64,000 nucleotides of DNA from Cohaesibacter celericrescens (GCF_002866925.1 NZ_PKUQ01000052.1:1-64000), one strand, 5' to 3'; shown: positions 44,195 to 52,753, numbered from the stretch's first letter. Notes: generated from the letters alone by a model not told the origin. Made by a program: numbers and translations.

Positions 44195-44225
44195 CGGGCG
44201 GAGGCCATCTCCGCCCGTGTTTTTC
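44195..44225 (+). terminator. Intrinsic terminator between the TTT receptor gene and hpaF
   Basis: CGGGCGGAG (44195-44203) pairs with CTCCGCCCG (44209-44217) around GCCAT, followed by TG and a T run. It should give the receptor message a separate 3' end inside the operon. Confidence 0.8.
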
Positions 44226-44238
44226 AAAGGACCAAATC

Positions 44239-44616
44239 ATGCCTCATGCTTGGATTGAATATTCCACCAACTTTGCAGACACCTCTGAAATCGCCACTTT
44301 CGCTGATTGCGTACACGCCGCCATGCTCGAAACTGGGATTTTTCCGCTCGCAGGTATCCGCATTCGCGTCACTCCGATTACAGACTATATTGTAGCTGAC
44401 AAACACCCTGACAACGGGTTTGTGCATCTGTCACTGCGCATCGGAGAAGGTCGCGACACAGAGACACGAACAAAAGCCGCCGACATAATTTTTGAGCGCA
44501 CATCCTCTCATCTCAAACCGCTTTCAGATCGCGCCCGTCTTGCTTTTGCCTTTGAGATGCAGGAAATCAAAGGACCGCACAGTTATAAGATGAATAATCT
44601 GCGCCAGTATATTTAA
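44239..44616 (+). CDS. hpaF: 5-carboxymethyl-2-hydroxymuconate isomerase
   Basis: Isomerase of the homoprotocatechuate meta-cleavage pathway, 125 aa, tautomerase-fold. The N-terminus MPHAWIEYSTNF matches the CHMI family, with Pro2 as catalytic base after Met removal. Later RIRVTPITDYIVADKHPDNGFVHLSLRIGEGRD is characteristic. The start at 44239 is fixed by this proline and by AAAGGACC upstream. The gene lies between the TTT receptor and the other TTT subunits, so transport and catabolic genes are interleaved. Confidence 0.9.
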   Translation: MPHAWIEYSTNFADTSEIATFADCVHAAMLETGIFPLAGIRIRVTPITDYIVADKHPDNGFVHLSLRIGEGRDTETRTKAADIIFERTSSHLKPLSDRARLAFAFEMQEIKGPHSYKMNNLRQYI

Positions 44617-44642
44617 GCGAACAGGTCGAGAAGAGGTGAGAC

Positions 44643-45089
44643 ATGAAACGAATAAAAGGTGCGACGGGTGGACTTTTTGTCTCTTTGATAGGCCTCGTCT
44701 TTCTTTTAGGAGCACGCGGGCTGACGATCGGGGCACCCCTGAATATGGGACCAGGCATGTTCCCTGTGGTTCTGAGTTGTCTTACGATTGTCACGGGACT
44801 GGCGATCGCAGCAAATGACATACTAAGAGGGATGCCTGTTTTGCCACGGCTTGACTTAAAAGCTGTTGCAGGTGTGTCCATCGCCATTGCCGTCTACGCA
44901 CTCCTGATCGAACGCGCAGGTATTCTAGTCACGACCTGTCTCGCAATTGGTATTTTGGGATCTATTATCCCGCGCATGTCTTGGAAGGAAACCGGACTGC
45001 TCGCACTCGGTCTATCTCTTTTTCTCTGGCTTGTGTTTGGAATGGGCTTAGGAATGCCTTTGAAACTGTTCCCGGAGGGGCTGACATGA
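44643..45089 (+). CDS. tctB: TTT transporter small membrane subunit, TctB type
   Basis: 148 aa with four hydrophobic segments: ATGGLFVSLIGLVFLLGARGL, MFPVVLSCLTIVTGLAIAANDIL, VAGVSIAIAVYALLIERAGILVTTCLAIGILGSI and GLLALGLSLFLWLVFGMGLGM. GPGMFPVVLS is the typical TctB loop. The stop overlaps the tctA start (ATGA). It lies 26 nt after hpaF. Confidence 0.87.
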   Translation: MKRIKGATGGLFVSLIGLVFLLGARGLTIGAPLNMGPGMFPVVLSCLTIVTGLAIAANDILRGMPVLPRLDLKAVAGVSIAIAVYALLIERAGILVTTCLAIGILGSIIPRMSWKETGLLALGLSLFLWLVFGMGLGMPLKLFPEGLT

Positions 45090-46624
45090 ATGAATTTCTC
45101 GCAGGGTTTACAGTCGCATTTGAGCCGAACAATCTTCTCTATTGTCTGATGGGTGTTGTGCTTGGCAATATTGTAGGCGTTCTGCCCGGAATCGGTGCAA
45201 TTGCGGCTATTTCCATCCTTTTACCCGTGACTTTCTATCTTGAGCCAACCACAGCCGTGATTATGTTGGCCGGCGTTTATTATGGGGCTGAATATGGGGG
45301 CTCTATTGCTTCAATTCTGTTGAATCTTCCCGGCACAGCATCAAATGCGATCACGACGCTAGACGGCTATCCGCTGGCCAAGCGCGGTGACGCAGGACTC
45401 GCGTTGTTGACAGCTCAGGTATCTTCATTTTGCGGCGGCACCCTTGGCATTCTGGCGATGGTATTACTATCCCCTCTGATCGTAAGATTTTCTCTGTCTT
45501 TCGGTCCCGCTGAGTATTTTGCCACCTTGCTATTGGGGTTGATTGCCGGCTCCGTCGCCGTTGGCGGATCTGCTTTGAGGGGGATAGCGATGGTCTGCGT
45601 CGGCATGCTTTTGGGCACAGTTGGTCTTGATCTCAACAGTGGAGTGGCCCGTTTCGATATGGGACTTCCCAACCTGCTTGACGGTTTATCGATCGTCGCT
45701 GTTGCCATGGGGCTATTTGGCATCCCCGAGGTCATCGCCAATCTGCGTGACACTGATACGCACAACAAGGTGATCAGTGTAACAGCCCGGTCGATGTTCT
45801 CGTCTGCAAAAAAACTGAAATCTATTATACCTTCCATCTTGCGAGGGGCCTCTGTCGGCGGGCTTCTTGGGCCCTTGCCAGGGGCGGGGCCAACCATCTC
45901 ATCATTCCTCGCCTACTCGCTTGAACGTGCGGTAGGTGGCAAACGTGAAGAATTTGGAACAGGACGTATCAATGGCGTTGCTGCGCCGGAGGCCGCCAAC
46001 AATGCTGCAGCCCAAACTGCGTTTATTCCCACGATGACACTCGGCATTCCGGGCACTCCCACCATGGCAATCATTCTTGGCGCCCTGATGATCCACGGGA
46101 TTTCCCCTGGACCTCAACTGATTGGGCAACACCCCGATTTGTTCTGGGGACTGGTGGCCAGTTTCTGGATCGGGAATATCATGCTTCTTGTGCTGAATGT
46201 TCCTCTGATCGGCCTTTGGGCACGTCTGGTGTCTGTTCCACGGCGCTATTTTTTTCCGATCATTGTTGCATTGGTTTGCACCGGGATTTTTGGGGTTGCA
46301 AATTCGACCTTCGACATCTGGTCTGTGCTCCTGATGGGGGTGTTTGGTGCGTTGTTGCGCAGTCTTGGGTTTTCACCTGCGCCTTTGCTCATTGGTTTTG
46401 TCCTTGGACCTATGCTTGAAGAACACCTTCGTCGGGCCCTGATGATTTCCGGAGGCGAAATGCGTTATTTGGCCTCGTCTTGGACAGCTATCTGTATCCA
46501 CGCAATCAGTCTCTTCATGATCTTGACACCTGCTATCAGGTGGCTTCTGAACGGTCCAACACGAAAGCGCCAAGACCCAATAGCTGAGGCGTTGCAAGAA
46601 AAGAGGCTTGAAGACAAGACGTGA
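45086..46624 (+). CDS. tctA: TTT transporter large permease, TctA type
   Basis: 512 aa with about 11-12 helices. Signatures: LGNIVGVLPGIGAIAAISILLPVTFYLEPTTAVIMLAGVYYGAEYGGSIASILLNLPGTASNAITTLDGYPLAKRGDAG, GGLLGPLPGAGPTISSFLAYSLE, and APEAANNAAAQTAFIPTMTLGIPGTPTMAIILGALMIHGISPGPQL. ATG at 45086 is coupled to tctB. This permease belongs to the more common TctA branch, clearly different from the copy at 15.6 kb. Confidence 0.95.
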   Translation: MNEFLAGFTVAFEPNNLLYCLMGVVLGNIVGVLPGIGAIAAISILLPVTFYLEPTTAVIMLAGVYYGAEYGGSIASILLNLPGTASNAITTLDGYPLAKRGDAGLALLTAQVSSFCGGTLGILAMVLLSPLIVRFSLSFGPAEYFATLLLGLIAGSVAVGGSALRGIAMVCVGMLLGTVGLDLNSGVARFDMGLPNLLDGLSIVAVAMGLFGIPEVIANLRDTDTHNKVISVTARSMFSSAKKLKSIIPSILRGASVGGLLGPLPGAGPTISSFLAYSLERAVGGKREEFGTGRINGVAAPEAANNAAAQTAFIPTMTLGIPGTPTMAIILGALMIHGISPGPQLIGQHPDLFWGLVASFWIGNIMLLVLNVPLIGLWARLVSVPRRYFFPIIVALVCTGIFGVANSTFDIWSVLLMGVFGALLRSLGFSPAPLLIGFVLGPMLEEHLRRALMISGGEMRYLASSWTAICIHAISLFMILTPAIRWLLNGPTRKRQDPIAEALQEKRLEDKT

Positions 46625-46828
46625 AACAACAGGTTTTGTCACTAGTTCAAACCCCGCGCTAAACAACACAGCATCTCGAACCCTAAGTTTCTATCGCTTT
46701 GCACCAGAGGTCACATGGAATCCCAAAGATTCTATGTGACAGACGGGCGCCTGCGCGCAAATCTCCCTACGGCTTTGAGAAAATCAATTATTTCTGCTTC
46801 GGCTGGATCACTTAAGAAGGATCACATT

Positions 46829-47707
46829 ATGAAACCCATTCCAGAACGCATTGCTACATTTCATGTCAATGGCGCTGATCGCTATGGCGTTGTAACGGAT
46901 GAAGGCATTATCGACTTGACACCAGAATTTGGTGATCGTTTCAAAGGCCTTAAAGAGGTGGTCGAAGCCGGCGCACTTGATGTGGTTCTCAAAGCTGCTC
47001 AAGGACATACGCCGGTCTATCGCGAAGAGGATGTGACCTATCTTACTCCAATCGCAAATCCAGAAAAACTCATCTGCATTGGGGTGAATTTTCCAGACCG
47101 CAATGCCGAATATAAAGATGGTCAAGCGGCGGCGGCCAAACCATCGATTTTCATCCGTTTTCCTCGCTCTTTCACCGGCCACAAAGGCAATCTTGTGCGC
47201 CCGCCAGAAAGCCAACAGCTCGATTATGAAGGGGAGGTGGCCATCATCATCGGAAAGGGCGGTCGTCGCATTGCTCGCGAAGACGCCTACAATCACATCG
47301 CAGCGCTCACACTCTGCAACGAAGGCACAATCCGTGATTGGGTACGCCATGCGAAGTTCAATGTTACTCAAGGCAAAAACTGGGACAGTTCTGGCGCGAT
47401 TGGCCCTTGGTTGGTGCCGTTTCGCTCTGCGGATCAACTTGACGACATCGAATTGACCACCCGTGTGAACGGCGAGGTGCGACAGAATGATCGCACCAGC
47501 CGTATGATGTATGACTTCCGCTATATCGTTAATTACATCTCCACCTTTTGCACATTAGTCCCGGGCGATGTGATTGTCTGTGGTACCCCAACGGGGGCGG
47601 GGGCCCGGTTTGACCCACCTATTTGGCTCAAGCCAGGCGATGTGATTGAAGTCGAAGCCGACGGCATTGGCATTCTGCGCAACAGCGTCGAGGATGAAAA
47701 ATGCTGA
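46829..47707 (+). CDS. hpaG: Fumarylacetoacetate hydrolase family protein, HpaG-like
   Basis: 292 aa, FAH superfamily. A short N-terminal domain (ERIATFHVNGADRYGVVTDEGIIDLTPEFG) is followed by the catalytic domain: LICIGVNFPDRNAEYK, PSIFIRFPRSFTGHKGNLVRPPESQQLDYEGEVAIIIGKGGRRI (metal-ligand Glu residues), FNVTQGKNWDSSGAIGPWLVP and VIVCGTPTGAGARFDPPIWLKPGDVIEVEADGIG. In the hpa context the role is decarboxylation and isomerisation of 5-oxopent-3-ene-1,2,5-tricarboxylate, although E. coli HpaG is a tandem of two such domains and this is one. AAGAAGGA lies upstream of the ATG; it overlaps hpaH by 7 nt. Confidence 0.82.
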   Translation: MKPIPERIATFHVNGADRYGVVTDEGIIDLTPEFGDRFKGLKEVVEAGALDVVLKAAQGHTPVYREEDVTYLTPIANPEKLICIGVNFPDRNAEYKDGQAAAAKPSIFIRFPRSFTGHKGNLVRPPESQQLDYEGEVAIIIGKGGRRIAREDAYNHIAALTLCNEGTIRDWVRHAKFNVTQGKNWDSSGAIGPWLVPFRSADQLDDIELTTRVNGEVRQNDRTSRMMYDFRYIVNYISTFCTLVPGDVIVCGTPTGAGARFDPPIWLKPGDVIEVEADGIGILRNSVEDEKC

Positions 47708-48501
47708 GCCAACGCGAGATTGACCGTGCGGCTGAGGATCTGCTTGCAGCAGAGCAAACCCGCGAGCAGATCAATCTGCTTTCCCTGCGGCATCCAGAGA
47801 TGACACTCGATGACGCCTATGCAATCCAATCGGCGCAAATGGCGCTAAAACTGGAACGCGGGCATAAGATTATCGGCTGGAAAATCGGTTTGACGTCAAA
47901 GATCATGCAGGACGCGCTTGGCATTTCCACCCCTGACAGCGGCGTGATTTATGATGATATGAATTTTGCCGACGAATCTACTGTACCAGCCATGCGCTTT
48001 ATTCAGCCTCGCATTGAGGCAGAGATCGCTTTCGTGATGAAGGCCCCGATTGAGGGCAAGGTAACACGAGAAGACGTCGTTGCCGCGACCGAGTATGTCG
48101 CCCCGGCAATCGAAATTCTTGATACACGCATCCTGCGCAACGATCCCAAAAGTGGGCAGGCGCGCTTGATTTTCGACACTGTGTCCGACAACGCTGCCAA
48201 TGGTGGGATTGTCTTAGGGGCCCAGAAACACGCTCCTGATGCCTTTGATTTACGTTGGGTAGGCGCAATTTTGAAAAAGAACGATGAAGTCGTAGCGACA
48301 GGCCTCGGCGCAGCTGTCCTTGATGATCCGGTGATGGGAATCGTTTGGCTGGCTGAACGCATGGGCCAATATGACCAGCGCATTGAAACCGGACAGGTGG
48401 TCCTTGCTGGTTCCTTCATCGCACCGATCGAATGCCCCTCGGGCACAAAAATTACTGCTGACTACGGCCCTTTCGGTGCCGTTCGTGTCAATTTCGAATA
48501 A
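47701..48501 (+). CDS. hpaH: 2-oxo-hept-4-ene-1,7-dioate hydratase
   Basis: Hydratase of the homoprotocatechuate pathway, 266 aa, MhpD/HpaH group of the FAH-like fold. Motifs: SLRHPEMTLDDAYAIQSAQMALKLERGHKIIGWKIGLTSKIMQDALGISTPDSGVIYDDM, RIEAEIAFVMKAPIEGKVTREDVVAATEYVAPAIEILDTRI (acidic metal ligands), NAANGGIVLG and VLAGSFIAPIECPSGTKITADYGPFGAVRVNF. It starts inside the last codons of the upstream FAH gene and is followed after 9 nt by hpaI. Confidence 0.93.
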   Translation: MLSQREIDRAAEDLLAAEQTREQINLLSLRHPEMTLDDAYAIQSAQMALKLERGHKIIGWKIGLTSKIMQDALGISTPDSGVIYDDMNFADESTVPAMRFIQPRIEAEIAFVMKAPIEGKVTREDVVAATEYVAPAIEILDTRILRNDPKSGQARLIFDTVSDNAANGGIVLGAQKHAPDAFDLRWVGAILKKNDEVVATGLGAAVLDDPVMGIVWLAERMGQYDQRIETGQVVLAGSFIAPIECPSGTKITADYGPFGAVRVNFE

Positions 48502-48510
48502 GGAGAGAGT

Positions 48511-49272
48511 ATGCCTGCCCGTAAAAATAAATTCAAAGCACGTTTAAAGACCAATGACGTTCAGATTGGTCTTTGGGTCGGTCTCGGTGATCCTTCCGTT
48601 TCGGAGCTTGCAGCAGGCACCGGTTTTGATTGGCTGGTGATTGATGGAGAGCATGGGCCGAACGGTCTGCGCGACATTTTGGGACAGCTACGCGCCATTG
48701 GCGACAAGACCCAAGTGGTCGTGCGACCCCGTGATGATAACCGCGCCGAAATCAAACAGATGCTCGATATTGGTGCGCAGACCATTCTTGTTCCAATGAT
48801 CGAAAGCGGCGCTCAGGCCGCTGAGGTCGTGCGTTCGATGAAATATCCACCAGAAGGCGTGCGCGGAGTTGGCGCGGCACTCGCCCGGGCATCGGGATAT
48901 AACGCCGTGGATGATTATCTCCTGACCGCTAATGATGAAATTTGTGCGCTGGTTCAGGTAGAAAGCCGAATAGGGATTGAAGCCCTTGATGATATTCTCA
49001 CCGTAGCAGGCGTGGACGGTGTTTTCATCGGCCCTGCCGATCTTGCCGCCGACATGGGCTACTTAGGCAATCCGGGATGTGAGGAAGTACAGGCGGTGGT
49101 GAGGGACGCACTAAACCGCATCCGGGCCGCAGGTAAAGCCGCGGGAATTTTGACGTCGGACCTGCTCCTCGCACAGAGCTATCATGATATGGGGGTCGCT
49201 TTTCTCGCCGTCGGTTCTGATGTTGGCGTGATGCGGGTTGGATTGAGGGCTCTTCGTGGGAGATTTTCCTGA
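48511..49272 (+). CDS. hpaI: 4-hydroxy-2-oxoheptanedioate aldolase
   Basis: Class II pyruvate aldolase that ends the homoprotocatechuate pathway by releasing pyruvate and succinate semialdehyde. 253 aa. Motifs: KTNDVQIGLWVGLGDPSVSELAAGTGFDWLVIDGEHGPNGL (catalytic His), VVVRPR, QTILVPMIESGAQAAEVVRSMKYPPEGVRGVGAALARASGYN, ALVQVESRIGIEALDDI (metal Glu) and VDGVFIGPADLAADMGYLG (metal Asp). AGGAGAG precedes the ATG. It is the last gene of the operon and converges on iclR. Confidence 0.93.
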   Translation: MPARKNKFKARLKTNDVQIGLWVGLGDPSVSELAAGTGFDWLVIDGEHGPNGLRDILGQLRAIGDKTQVVVRPRDDNRAEIKQMLDIGAQTILVPMIESGAQAAEVVRSMKYPPEGVRGVGAALARASGYNAVDDYLLTANDEICALVQVESRIGIEALDDILTVAGVDGVFIGPADLAADMGYLGNPGCEEVQAVVRDALNRIRAAGKAAGILTSDLLLAQSYHDMGVAFLAVGSDVGVMRVGLRALRGRFS

Positions 49273-49305
49273 TCCAGATCTACTCAATCTCAATATGCCG
49301 AGCTA

Positions 49306-50091
49306 TCAGACCACAGGGCGGCTCTGGCGAAGCCTTTCGTTGAGCGACAGAATCTCTTCGCGCAACAGTGAGAGAACGTCATCCTTATGTGCCCCCTGCA
49401 TGCGGCCTGAAATACTGGAAACACTGATCGCCGCGAACGGCTGATTGAGGCTGTCGCGGATGGCCATTGCGATGGTCCGAATGCCAAGCTCTGGAACTTC
49501 GCGGCAAACATAACCCCGGTCCAGAGCATTTTCGATGATCCTATTCATCACAGACTCATCGCCGTAAAAATCCTCAAGCGCGTCTTGGTTCTTCGCGATC
49601 ATGCGCTCCCGTATATCGGGTGTCATGTCTGCGAGCACAGCAAGCCCTCCGGCTCCAAGACCGATGGTCCGCTGGATTCCGACATCAAGCACAAAGGCTT
49701 TTACGGGGAAATCTCCGCTTTCACGCACAAGGCAAGTCATTGTATTTCCAGTTAGGCGATTGAAAAAAACCGTATCGCCAGTGCCTTTTGCAAGACGCAT
49801 CACGGCAGGATGATACAATTCCTCAAAATCGAAGGACGGCAACACCATCAGACCAAGTTCACAAATACGAGGCCCAAGAAAAAACAGGCGGCTTTTTGTG
49901 TCTTGTTTGATGAAATCATGCTGAATGAGCGCCTGAGCGAGGCGGCGCGCCGTAGGGCGTGTCAAACCCGATTGCGTCATCAATTCTGAGAAGGATGTGC
50001 CAGCAGCATGATTCTGCGCAATAATATTGATAATATTGACGGCGCGGTCGATGCTTTGCGTGCCAGACTGATTAACTGTTGAGTGGGTCAT
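49306..50091 (-). CDS. IclR-family regulator of the hpa/TTT cluster
   Basis: 261 aa. N-terminal winged helix: SIDRAVNIINIIAQNHAAGTSFSELMTQSGLTRPTARRLAQALIQHDFIKQD. C-terminal IclR effector domain with TVFFNRLTGNTMTCLVRESGDFPVKAFVLDVGIQRTIGLGAGGLAVLA and the late ISVSSISGRMQ. ATG at 50091 chosen; an upstream GTG at 50124 is possible. It is convergent with hpaI. The shared motif at 42101, 42191, 42263 and 50160 suggests it controls both the lyase/TTT/hpa operon and its own gene. The activating or repressing mode cannot be told. Confidence 0.9.
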   Translation of the reverse strand: MTHSTVNQSGTQSIDRAVNIINIIAQNHAAGTSFSELMTQSGLTRPTARRLAQALIQHDFIKQDTKSRLFFLGPRICELGLMVLPSFDFEELYHPAVMRLAKGTGDTVFFNRLTGNTMTCLVRESGDFPVKAFVLDVGIQRTIGLGAGGLAVLADMTPDIRERMIAKNQDALEDFYGDESVMNRIIENALDRGYVCREVPELGIRTIAMAIRDSLNQPFAAISVSSISGRMQGAHKDDVLSLLREEILSLNERLRQSRPVV

Positions 50092-50159
50092 GTGTCGCTT
50101 ATGTTGGTGCCTTTTGATATTCACTATATGACTTTTATACAGTCCCTCACAACCCTTTA

Positions 50160-50173
50160 ATCATATTATGAAC
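50160..50173. promoter_or_regulatory. Putative IclR operator, site 4
   Basis: ATCATATTATGAAC, with the exact TCATATTATGA core of site 2, lies 69 bp upstream of the iclR ATG and in the region divergent to the truncated binding-protein gene. Confidence 0.55.
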
Positions 50174-50365
50174 TGCATCCATACAACCATTTTGCAGCGA
50201 AATGTGAAGATTTGTCTGTCCAACCAGCAAAAGCCGCCAAGAGATGTCTATTCTGACTCTTCTCAAACCGTCATCAAACCTTCGTATCAACGTTGAACAA
50301 CCGTCATGATGCCACTGTAAATGCAAGATGTAATTTTCTGCAATATTGGTTGCAAGGAGCATCTC

Positions 50366-50764
50366 ATGACCCGCAAATATATCAAAATGGCTGGAACGAG
50401 CCTCATCGCCCTGCTTGGTTCCCTTCAGGTTTCGATGGCTGATACTACGGTTTCATTCTGGCATAGTTTCAACCCAGAAAAAGCAAACGGCAAAGCCCTC
50501 AACACAATCATTGCCAACTTCGAAGCCGCAAATCCCGGCATCACAATCGAGGGTGAGTTTATTGGCAATTACAACGATATTGTTACAAAACTTCAGGCTG
50601 CCATTCCTGCGCATCGCGAACCGGATGCGGTCATTATGGAAGTAACGCGCTATGGCCTTTTCGCTGACCGCGGCATATTAACCGACCTGACGCCCTATCT
50701 CACAAACGATCCATTGAAAGATAATTTGTTTGATTTTGCTCGTGAAGCGGACCGGCCAAGATGA
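50366..50764 (+). pseudogene. Truncated ABC sugar-binding protein (UgpB-like N-terminus)
   Basis: Only about 132 aa of a binding protein normally about 430 aa. It has an intact start, a signal peptide (MAGTSLIALLGSLQVSMA) and the family opening TTVSFWHSFNPEKANGKALNTIIANFEAANPGITIEGEFIGNYNDIVTKLQAAIPAHREPDAVIMEVTRYGLFADRGILTDLTPYL as in glycerol-phosphate/multiple-sugar receptors. After about DFAREADRPR it stops and runs straight into the RpiR gene. The rest of the receptor and any permease or ATPase genes are absent, so a deletion has joined the two. It is unlikely to be functional. Confidence 0.85.
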
Positions 50765-51642
50765 ACAGCGAGAGCACAATACCCAGTTTTCTCGGAGAAC
50801 TGATAAAGCAGAATTCAACAAAGCTCACAGATGCTGATACCCGTATTCTTAATGTGCTTGTCAGTGACCCGGTGCGCGCGGCATTGGAAAACGGCAAGGA
50901 AGTGTCTTCTAGGGCTGGTGTGCATCCGACGTCTGCCATTCGCCTTGCCCGTCGCCTCGGCTTTAAGGGTTATCCCGATTTTAGAGCCTATTTACAGACC
51001 AACCTTATTGAACGCGGCGAAGATTTCGAACATGCATCGGCCCGCATGGCCGCACGTCTGGTGCGGGCAGAAGAAAGCGGCCTGCTTGCTTCAATCCTCG
51101 ACGGAGAGATTGCTGCTTTGGAGCAAATCCGTAATGCAGTTTCTGATGCAGACATCCGCAGTTTTTCACGAGTTTTGCAAACAAGTCGCCGCATATTTGT
51201 GTTCGGAGCGGGGCATGCCCAGGCCCTCTCTCATCTGATCTCCCGTCGCTTAACCCGGTCCGGTTATGATACCGAAGATCTTTCGAACCAAATGGACCAT
51301 TTTCCCGAGCGATTGGTTTCGATCACATCGGAAGACGTAATTTGGCTCAATTGTTTCCGAAGACCATCGCGCGTTGTGCTTGAGATCCGAAAAATTGCTC
51401 AGGCACGAGGGGCAAAAGTACTGGCACTGACAGATCTTGCCGGTGCCCGCATCAAACCTGCTCCTGATTTGCACATTGCCGTATCGCGAGGCGAGGCAGG
51501 CCAGCCGCAATCACTCGTCGTACCGATGACAATCGCCAATGCTGTTATCCTAGATTTGGCCGCTATAGATGACGGCTACACGATGCGATCCCTCGCGGAA
51601 TTCAAAAGTCTCAGAGCCTCGCTCGCTTACGAGTGCCAATGA
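50761..51642 (+). CDS. RpiR/MurR-family regulator with SIS domain
   Basis: 293 aa. N-terminal HTH_6 domain: ILNVLVSDPVRAALENGKEVSSRAGVHPTSAIRLARRLGFKGYPDFRAYLQTNL. SIS sugar-phosphate isomerase fold follows: ILQTSRRIFVFGAGHAQALSHLISRRLTRSGYDTE and RIKPAPDLHIAVS. The ATG overlaps the stop of the truncated binding-protein gene, and no ribosome site is obvious in front, which fits a deletion that brought the two together. It may have controlled the lost sugar transporter and is now perhaps an orphan; the coding frame itself is intact. Confidence 0.87.
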   Translation: MNSESTIPSFLGELIKQNSTKLTDADTRILNVLVSDPVRAALENGKEVSSRAGVHPTSAIRLARRLGFKGYPDFRAYLQTNLIERGEDFEHASARMAARLVRAEESGLLASILDGEIAALEQIRNAVSDADIRSFSRVLQTSRRIFVFGAGHAQALSHLISRRLTRSGYDTEDLSNQMDHFPERLVSITSEDVIWLNCFRRPSRVVLEIRKIAQARGAKVLALTDLAGARIKPAPDLHIAVSRGEAGQPQSLVVPMTIANAVILDLAAIDDGYTMRSLAEFKSLRASLAYECQ

Positions 51643-51736
51643 GCCCCGCTGCGCCTTCTGGAAAGGCAAGCACAGCCACACCATTCGTCTAACGCTCCTC
51701 TGTTTGAGCGCGTTGCTGCGCCAAACAGTTAGGTCA

Positions 51737-51765
51737 TAAAAGGCAATTATGGCTTTCGCCTTTTA
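51737..51765. terminator. Possible bidirectional terminator between rpiR and the EamA gene
   Basis: TAAAAGGC (51737-51744) and GCCTTTTA (51758-51765) are perfect inverted repeats with a 13-nt loop; T-rich ends exist in both directions. The stem is AT-rich, so efficiency may be modest. Confidence 0.45.
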
Positions 51766-51766
51766 C

Positions 51767-51782
51767 TGGCATACTGTATACA
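51767..51782. promoter_or_regulatory. Putative GntR operator upstream of the EamA transporter gene
   Basis: TGGCATACTGTATACA carries TGGCATAC-N3-ATACA, which recurs at 53510-53525 in front of the gntR gene. It lies about 105 bp upstream of the transporter ATG. Confidence 0.5.
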
Positions 51783-51886
51783 TGAGATTGAATTGCCATG
51801 ACCCGTTGCTCTTTTATTGAGGCCATGCGTTTTGAAGTGCATTCCAAACAATCATCATCGGACTGCCGCCAGAAAGTGGAACCAAA

Positions 51887-52753
51887 ATGTCGATTGGAAT
51901 TGCCGCGAGTGTTGTGGGGGCGTTCTTTCAGGCCTTGAATTACGCGGTTACCCAGAAGTGTCAGCAAACAGGCAATTATCGAACCAGCCAAATCCTTCTG
52001 GCAACGCATGTCGCCATGGGCGTGGTATCGATCGTACTTTTTATCCTGCTACGCGCTTGGCAGTATCTCGACTATAGGGATTTGAAGGCGTTACTCTGGA
52101 TCAACGTGCCCTATGCGGCAGCGCAACTCTTTCTCATTATTGCGATACAGAAAAGCGGGGCCTCAATTGTCTCGCCTCTTTTAGCCCTTAAAATTCCGAC
52201 GGTCGCTGCTCTAACACTATTGCGGGGAGGGAGCGCTCCACAGGGGCATCAGTTGATTGCAATTGTGGCTATCCTGACATTGGCTGCGATGCTGTCCCGC
52301 CGATCTGGCAAACTGGAAATTGCTCCAGCGCTCCTGTTGGTTGGTGCCAGCCTTGGATATGCTCTGTCAGACATCGAAATCACTCATTTTTCCAAGCAAT
52401 TCCTCGGCCAGCCCATCCCGATACAGGTTGCCATTACCGTTGCCATCAACTACCTCTTTTGCGGCGTTATCGCCGTGATCTGTATGGCTGCGGTCAAACA
52501 GCCTTTACGATCAGCCTATGATGCAAAATGGATCGGATTGACTTGGATGTTGGCGGTCTATCTGCTGGTGGTCGGATTCAGTTGGAGCGGTGTCCTGGAA
52601 GCCAATGTCGCCCAATCCCTTAGGGGCGTATTCGGCATTCTGATTTCGATGATCTGGCTTCGGCACGCTGCAAAAGGCAGTGGTGATTGGGCCTTTAAAG
52701 CAATTGTCGCTGTTGGAATGACCATCTCGGTCTATTTCTATTTCGCCTTTTAA
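51887..52753 (+). CDS. EamA/DMT-superfamily transporter
   Basis: Inner-membrane carrier of the drug/metabolite superfamily, 288 aa with about ten helices in two EamA repeats (residues about 3-130 and 145-285). The start IGIAASVVGAFFQALNYAVTQKCQQ and the middle block SGASIVSPLLALKIPTVAALTLL are characteristic; the second repeat has FSWSGVLEANVAQSLRGVFGILISMIWL. The substrate is unknown; relatives export amino acids or metabolites. It converges on the GntR gene, and both share an upstream motif, so the transporter is probably controlled by that regulator. Confidence 0.85.
   Translation: MSIGIAASVVGAFFQALNYAVTQKCQQTGNYRTSQILLATHVAMGVVSIVLFILLRAWQYLDYRDLKALLWINVPYAAAQLFLIIAIQKSGASIVSPLLALKIPTVAALTLLRGGSAPQGHQLIAIVAILTLAAMLSRRSGKLEIAPALLLVGASLGYALSDIEITHFSKQFLGQPIPIQVAITVAINYLFCGVIAVICMAAVKQPLRSAYDAKWIGLTWMLAVYLLVVGFSWSGVLEANVAQSLRGVFGILISMIWLRHAAKGSGDWAFKAIVAVGMTISVYFYFAF

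Noticed and set aside
46808..47437. 209-codon minus-strand frame opposite the FAH gene
   Set aside because: Antisense shadow of a well-conserved FAH-family gene.
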